In this document: in pieces, positions 33,801 through 37,284 of the stretch | Layout of the letters: each line of letters opens with the position of its first letter | Position numbering within the stretch: position 1 is the stretch's first letter | Origin: a virus | DNA: 37,284 nt | Virus record (IMG/VR): IMGVR_UViG_3300031851_000067 | Coordinates: 1 to 37,284 of that record | Strand: one strand, 5' to 3' | Position numbers and translations under genes: made by a program | The notes under the pieces: model-generated | What the model was told of the DNA's origin: nothing | What the model saw: only the letters and a program-made list of their open reading frames with translations | Database searches by the model: none

Positions 33801-34903
33801 CTGAATTTTCAAATCCATTTTCAGATCAGGCTGGTAATGCAGCTACTATGGCAAGCTCTACAAATAGACTTGAAAAAGAAATTATTTTAAATAATCCTTT
33901 TGATTCAGAAGTAAACGAAGAAGATGAATTTAAAGCGGAATTAATAGGTATTGATACTGTAGAATATTACGTAGCTTCATTTGTAGAAACAAATACTAAC
34001 GGAAATATTGAAACTTTTATTTCAGATTACATATCTGTAGATAATTCAGTAAATGCTTCAATAAATCCATCTTTATTGGTAAAAAGTTTTCGTATCGTAG
34101 GAACAACAGGTGGCTATAACTACAAAAAATACCACCAAGACAGAGTTGAATTAAGTTTTGAAAATGAACATCTAAGAGCACAAATAATAAACTATGGATT
34201 TTATTATTTAGCTAATGATTCTTTAAATCAACCTAGTGATTCTGCAGAGTTTATGGAAGAATATAATTCCCCTAGCACAGGCACTGTTACGGCTGTAGAA
34301 TCAAGTAGCGGTTCCCCTATTTATGTTAATCAATCATACTCTACTAAGTGGGATAGGTTTACTCCTGAGGTAATTGCTGACCGGGATGCTGGCTTTAGTA
34401 GATATTACGTTTTGGCGTTTTTTGAAACGGTTGATAACAAGTTTGTTTTTTCAAACGTTGATCAGGTACATAGGCCAAAGCCTTTTAATTTTTCTACGCC
34501 TTACCATGACCTTGCTAATCTTTGGACAAATTCAATATTTTCAGTAAATAAACTTGAGTTTGGTAGCATGAGGGGTAGCAGTACAATCTATGAGCTAACA
34601 TTAATGGTTGTGAATACTACAATGATATTACCACAACGTCAAGCTAGTAGGGTAGAAGTTGGTATTAATTCAGCTGCTATACCAAATGGAGATTATGAAA
34701 TAAAAACCAAAAAAATCAGTGGAAGTAACCAAGTAACAGCATTTCCTGGAAAGATTATTAAGGAATCATATGGTATACGTATTCACGTAATGAAACCACA
34801 AGCTAACTTTGGCGGAATGCGAAGTTTTTGGGAAATTTGCTTAGTTAAACCAGGTGGGGGGCAAGAAGTAATCTATGATGTTCTTCCTATAGACATTAAT
34901 TAA
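30875..34903 (+). CDS. giant tail protein, middle third with about seven FN3-like modules
   Basis: A 1342-residue protein. Residues 1-85 hold ILNFSPDRLITGINIVDNMM, FYVDNQNEPKKINIEKFRGD and RPFEERDITVIKDH, which in related phages directly continue the preceding protein. The rest is an array of about seven diverged fibronectin-III-like modules. Each has a GFYIS/GFxY-type strand followed by Y-Y/V-x-x-F/Y, at about residues 155, 285, 417, 613, 806, 968 and 1107. Examples: ITDTTATLLGKLSNHGKPVS then GYYISNTKP, and AITKVGFYAKPAT. No enzyme motif or transmembrane region. It probably forms large outward domains of the tail. Confidence 0.75.
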   Translation: MASKILNFSPDRLITGINIVDNMMFYVDNQNEPKKINIEKFRGDATEGEFKEIPVDHSTGTTYIYNRPFEERDITVIKDHPINSINTVKYTENFGPEEEDLSIEEVEAGDSNGIDENGDVIEDIAQGIADMQFMASFTYKTQFQGVLYKGNGTLTEAGFIWSHSESSLEGLINGVGNTSYKIEADDIGSGNNTVIINKIIQSTDSSSPTYDANLTPGDIYVVSFGKKKGLDSRFYSEVRKAKIKVDTVSCTAPSGLSSSFEIVGNDVNFTANLEDDGGEQIIQSGFYISSGAVNNNDGAPTIQELVDEGIKILASAESDLERITASTGVAPNKIFYYIPFVTTKCGTVYGNSLTLVDTVDTGEVENKGEKKIAVSTLQAGAASGGDYGYDGDIVAGFALGHISENNQPNGNPKIAEVGFYIDTSGLTKEEIITSTFTNNSANGGKTIKYPASSTTLTPNVHKDGLDGGDDLEPNDFNYDKGGSFYLSTKNKIAYAPNQEYSVIAYAIDEEGNESIGKIITVVSSGKSTGPKNVPLTPAEEPHWSSVYSGTEPSFSVANREYFFKDETTAGSIDTDGIRTGLVSADIDVLSLGDIITYNVNSDGTYTTEGGINDIGFVFSAPVTNEEISGVNAQTGIFGVPHWEVYNNGTSIPKTVDPDNTFRVVVGKDDFTFTQRYTDEGNPIPGGGTYELDNPVELYKMTKEMYNSLVENGYNPSALNLTYTPFIVDHTNRIHYGHTQYVAGPRNNFNPTQDISELGKNYPQRGILGAAPIINENSNSKTINDITDTTATLLGKLSNHGKPVSEFGYYISNTKPSNVTVNSNGHSEGLDTWAATATKVVATNLTTAQANAHINQSVNPFIDFEVDVTGLTAETEYYIVPFSKPVQTTSNIGAEGPENDGQSLKEFVNRTKYGSIKDFFTNKAALTSVDVEPDVVILDISKNQDLTKTSVNLTGAAVKKSGNYAITKVGFYAKPATEFSNPFSDQAGNAATMASSTNRLEKEIILNNPFDSEVNEEDEFKAELIGIDTVEYYVASFVETNTNGNIETFISDYISVDNSVNASINPSLLVKSFRIVGTTGGYNYKKYHQDRVELSFENEHLRAQIINYGFYYLANDSLNQPSDSAEFMEEYNSPSTGTVTAVESSSGSPIYVNQSYSTKWDRFTPEVIADRDAGFSRYYVLAFFETVDNKFVFSNVDQVHRPKPFNFSTPYHDLANLWTNSIFSVNKLEFGSMRGSSTIYELTLMVVNTTMILPQRQASRVEVGINSAAIPNGDYEIKTKKISGSNQVTAFPGKIIKESYGIRIHVMKPQANFGGMRSFWEICLVKPGGGQEVIYDVLPIDIN

Positions 34904-34909
34904 TTATAC

Positions 34910-37284
34910 ATGGCAGAAAAAATAAAACCTTTTGAAAAAATATTCCCCTATATAAGCTATAGGTGGAAATATGACGACGGTGAATACTCGCCTTATGCTC
35001 CATTTACGGAAGTGCAGTTTGTATCTAAATCTATAGACTCTGTTAATGATAGATATGAAAAAGGGTTTAATATTTTCATGGTTAACGACATTGAAAATAT
35101 AGTATTAAATAATATTCCAAAAGGAAGAGAAGATGTTGTTGCCGTGGATGTCCTATACACAGAGTCTATATCCTCTACGGTATATATATTAAAGACCGTT
35201 GAGTTAGATCCTGGCGATAGGGGAAATGGATTTTTAAATCCTATCATAATATCTAAAAGAGCTTTAGGTATTGCTTTACCAGATTCTGAATTGACTAGGC
35301 AATTTGATAGTGTTCCTTTAACGGCTAAAGCCCAAGAATTTACCGCAAATAGATTAATGTATGGAAATTACTTAACTAAGTTTGATCAGGGTAAAAACGA
35401 CTTAGGCGGTGATGGATTTAAAATAACTACTGGAATTGCAAAATTTCAAGATCCTATTTCAGGGCCGTCTGTAAAAACAAGCAGAACCTATGATGTGGGG
35501 GTTGTTTATATGGATAAATACGGAAGACAAGGCGGTCTATTATCTCAGAAAGCAGGTTCTGGAGATAGTTCAGGTTCTTCTTTAATAAAAACTAAATTTA
35601 CATATGATGCAAGAGTAAAGCTTGCCGCTAGAATTAACAGCGACGCCCCACCTTGGGCTGTTCATTATAAATATTATATAAAAGACGTTTCTACGGACTT
35701 TTATAACATGACCGCTTTTAATACTTACTTAGACGGTGAAAGTGGAGATGATGAATCGGCTAATGTTTACTTACAATTTGACTCTAAAGACAGGAATAAA
35801 ATAACAGAAGATTCTTTTTTAATTCCAAGAAGAGACAAAATGAATCTAGCTAACCCTAATGGGTCTGTTATAACTGAGCTATCTAGAGTGCCGGTATTGG
35901 CTATTGAAAACGAAGCTCCTGATGTTGTTAAAGGACAGGTTAACGAAAGAGTAGTGGTGCCTATAAATCTTAGTATTGTAGATGAAATGGGTCAAATAAT
36001 GGATCACACCTCTAATTTCGGCGATGGCAATGATTACAGGCAAAGTCCAAATCATTCTACCGTAATAGGTGATACTGAAATTGCTATAGGCGACACTAAT
36101 AATGGTTTTGGGATTATTATATCAAAATTAAATTCGTATATAAAAGAACAAGACCCTACTGCCTCTACAGTTTTTGAAATAGGGCAAGGTATAGTGAGCA
36201 CGCAACTAACTGATCAAATTATAGATGTAAGTGGCTATGGAGAGCGATTAGTAGCTAGGTTTGAGTCTAGTAATCCAGATGATTATAATACAGATCTTTG
36301 CTTAGTTGATTCGATTAGATTCACTACTAACGATAGCGTTAAAAAAAGAAATGTTTTAATATTTACTATTTCAACTAGATTAGACGACAATGGTAGCCCC
36401 CTGACGGTAGCATCTGCTGTTCCAGGATTAAGTAAGGGAGGCCATCAAATGGGTGGGGGAACAATTACAGAAGACTTTAAATTTTATAAGCTAGGTTTAT
36501 CAGAAACTGGACAGAAAAAACTAAAAGGTTCTTTTTTCGTAAAAGTTCCAAGAAGAACAGATGCTGATTCTTTTCCATCACTTCCTATAGGTCAAACAGA
36601 GTTAGATGAAAGAGGTGATATTGAGGAATTAAAATTTATAGATTTTGAAACAGAAGCTGGAGATGATTCTAATTTAAATTTATATTGGGAAGCTTCTAAA
36701 GTATTTTCAATAGAAAATGATCATGGTAAAGATAACGTTATACCTTGGACAAACTGTATAGCTACTTTGGGTGGACAAACACAAGAATCAAGTGCTACAA
36801 TACCAAATAAAATATATTTAGAGTCAATAAAAATACAAGATAAATTTAATTCTACATCTTTAGTAAAAGGTATTAGAGTAAATACACCAGAAGCTAATTA
36901 TGCTCAAGAGCGTAGAGAACACGGCTTAATATTTTCGGGCTTATATAATTCTAGGACAGGTATCAATGAACTAAATAAATTTAATTTAGCAGACGGAATA
37001 ACTAAAGAACTAGAGCCTAATTATGCGGGCATTCAAAAGCTGCATGCTTTAGATACTAATTTATTAGCTTTTTGCGAAGATAAAGTATTTAAGATATTAG
37101 CTGACAAAGACGCGTTGTTTAATGCTGACGAAGGCGTTAATGTAACCGCAACAAATTTAGTTTTAGGGCAAGCGATGGCTTATCAAGGTGACTACGGAAT
37201 AAGTACACACCCAGAATCTTTTGCTTATTTTGGTAATAATATATATTTTACTGATGCAAAAAGGGGTGTTGTAATGCAGCTCAC
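34910..37284 (+). CDS. tail stabilisation-type protein, last third (partial at right edge)
   Basis: A frame starts at 34910, six bases after the upstream stop, and stays open for 791 codons to the edge. The beginning, FEKIFPYISYRWKYDDGEYS then PYAPFTEVQF, and the last visible block, HPESFAYFGNNIYFTDAKRG, are family motifs of the large crAss-like stabilisation protein. Between them the chain is beta-rich with DVGVVYMDKYGRQGG and PPWAVHYKYYI. In related phages these motifs follow the segments in the two preceding genes within one chain. The C-terminus lies outside the window. Confidence 0.78.
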   Translation, partial: MAEKIKPFEKIFPYISYRWKYDDGEYSPYAPFTEVQFVSKSIDSVNDRYEKGFNIFMVNDIENIVLNNIPKGREDVVAVDVLYTESISSTVYILKTVELDPGDRGNGFLNPIIISKRALGIALPDSELTRQFDSVPLTAKAQEFTANRLMYGNYLTKFDQGKNDLGGDGFKITTGIAKFQDPISGPSVKTSRTYDVGVVYMDKYGRQGGLLSQKAGSGDSSGSSLIKTKFTYDARVKLAARINSDAPPWAVHYKYYIKDVSTDFYNMTAFNTYLDGESGDDESANVYLQFDSKDRNKITEDSFLIPRRDKMNLANPNGSVITELSRVPVLAIENEAPDVVKGQVNERVVVPINLSIVDEMGQIMDHTSNFGDGNDYRQSPNHSTVIGDTEIAIGDTNNGFGIIISKLNSYIKEQDPTASTVFEIGQGIVSTQLTDQIIDVSGYGERLVARFESSNPDDYNTDLCLVDSIRFTTNDSVKKRNVLIFTISTRLDDNGSPLTVASAVPGLSKGGHQMGGGTITEDFKFYKLGLSETGQKKLKGSFFVKVPRRTDADSFPSLPIGQTELDERGDIEELKFIDFETEAGDDSNLNLYWEASKVFSIENDHGKDNVIPWTNCIATLGGQTQESSATIPNKIYLESIKIQDKFNSTSLVKGIRVNTPEANYAQERREHGLIFSGLYNSRTGINELNKFNLADGITKELEPNYAGIQKLHALDTNLLAFCEDKVFKILADKDALFNADEGVNVTATNLVLGQAMAYQGDYGISTHPESFAYFGNNIYFTDAKRGVVMQL

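Noticed and set aside
1-37284. tRNA genes, CRISPR arrays, integrase or insertion sequences
   Set aside because: No cloverleaf-like segment, regular spaced repeat, recombinase or transposase motif was noticed; intergenic space is too small for most of these.

Overview
The window is one end of the structural (late) arm of a double-stranded DNA tailed phage that very probably infects a marine or aquatic member of the Bacteroidota. Three things point there. The DNA is AT-rich. Almost no gene has a Shine-Dalgarno site; starts instead sit at TAATG or ATGA stop/start overlaps or behind A/T-rich leaders such as TTAAATTAAATG. The packaging, capsid and tail-tube proteins also carry motifs I associate with crAss-like phages (Crassvirales) and related uncultured marine phages. 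No integrase, tRNA, CRISPR array or insertion sequence was seen.

Layout. Positions 1-147 hold the start of a leftward gene, probably the opposite arm of the genome. Positions 148-665 are a very AT-rich divergent intergenic region with short repeats. From 666 to the right edge everything reads rightward in a tightly packed series. First come small genes: a basic Cys-containing microprotein, a two-helix membrane protein and a Gly-rich fibre, then a run of tiny Lys/Arg-rich proteins (2506-3795). Next are a phage GroEL and an overlapping GroES (3830-5672) and a possible winged-helix protein. A large adhesion module follows (6119-16185): a 1479-residue fibre, three tandem paralogues, a lectin-like protein with three LamG-type domains, a frameshifted fibre-tip remnant and a small tip protein. 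The lysis group (16208-17120) has a 3TM holin, a small membrane protein and an M15 peptidase. Two small genes follow, one encoding what looks like a double GroES-like barrel. The packaging and head block is a possible small terminase, large terminase, portal, scaffold and major capsid protein (17903-25535). The head-tail connector and tail block (25599-37284) ends in three very large genes, the last cut by the window edge.

How it works together. Terminase, portal, scaffold and capsid genes build and fill the head. GroEL/GroES, and perhaps the second GroES-like protein, probably help fold capsid or fibre proteins. The small basic proteins may be DNA-binding or packaged in the virion. The connector genes and three giant proteins form the short tail, the fibre module recognises the host surface, and the holin/peptidase group releases progeny.

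The most unusual points are these. A tail protein that is usually one chain appears split over three genes, two of them extended by fibronectin-III-like modules. There is a complete phage GroEL/GroES pair plus a second GroES-like protein. A fibre-tip remnant is broken at an A7 run. The capsid gene has a CTA-leucine bias not shared by its neighbour. Family assignments rest on motif recognition by eye, without database searches.
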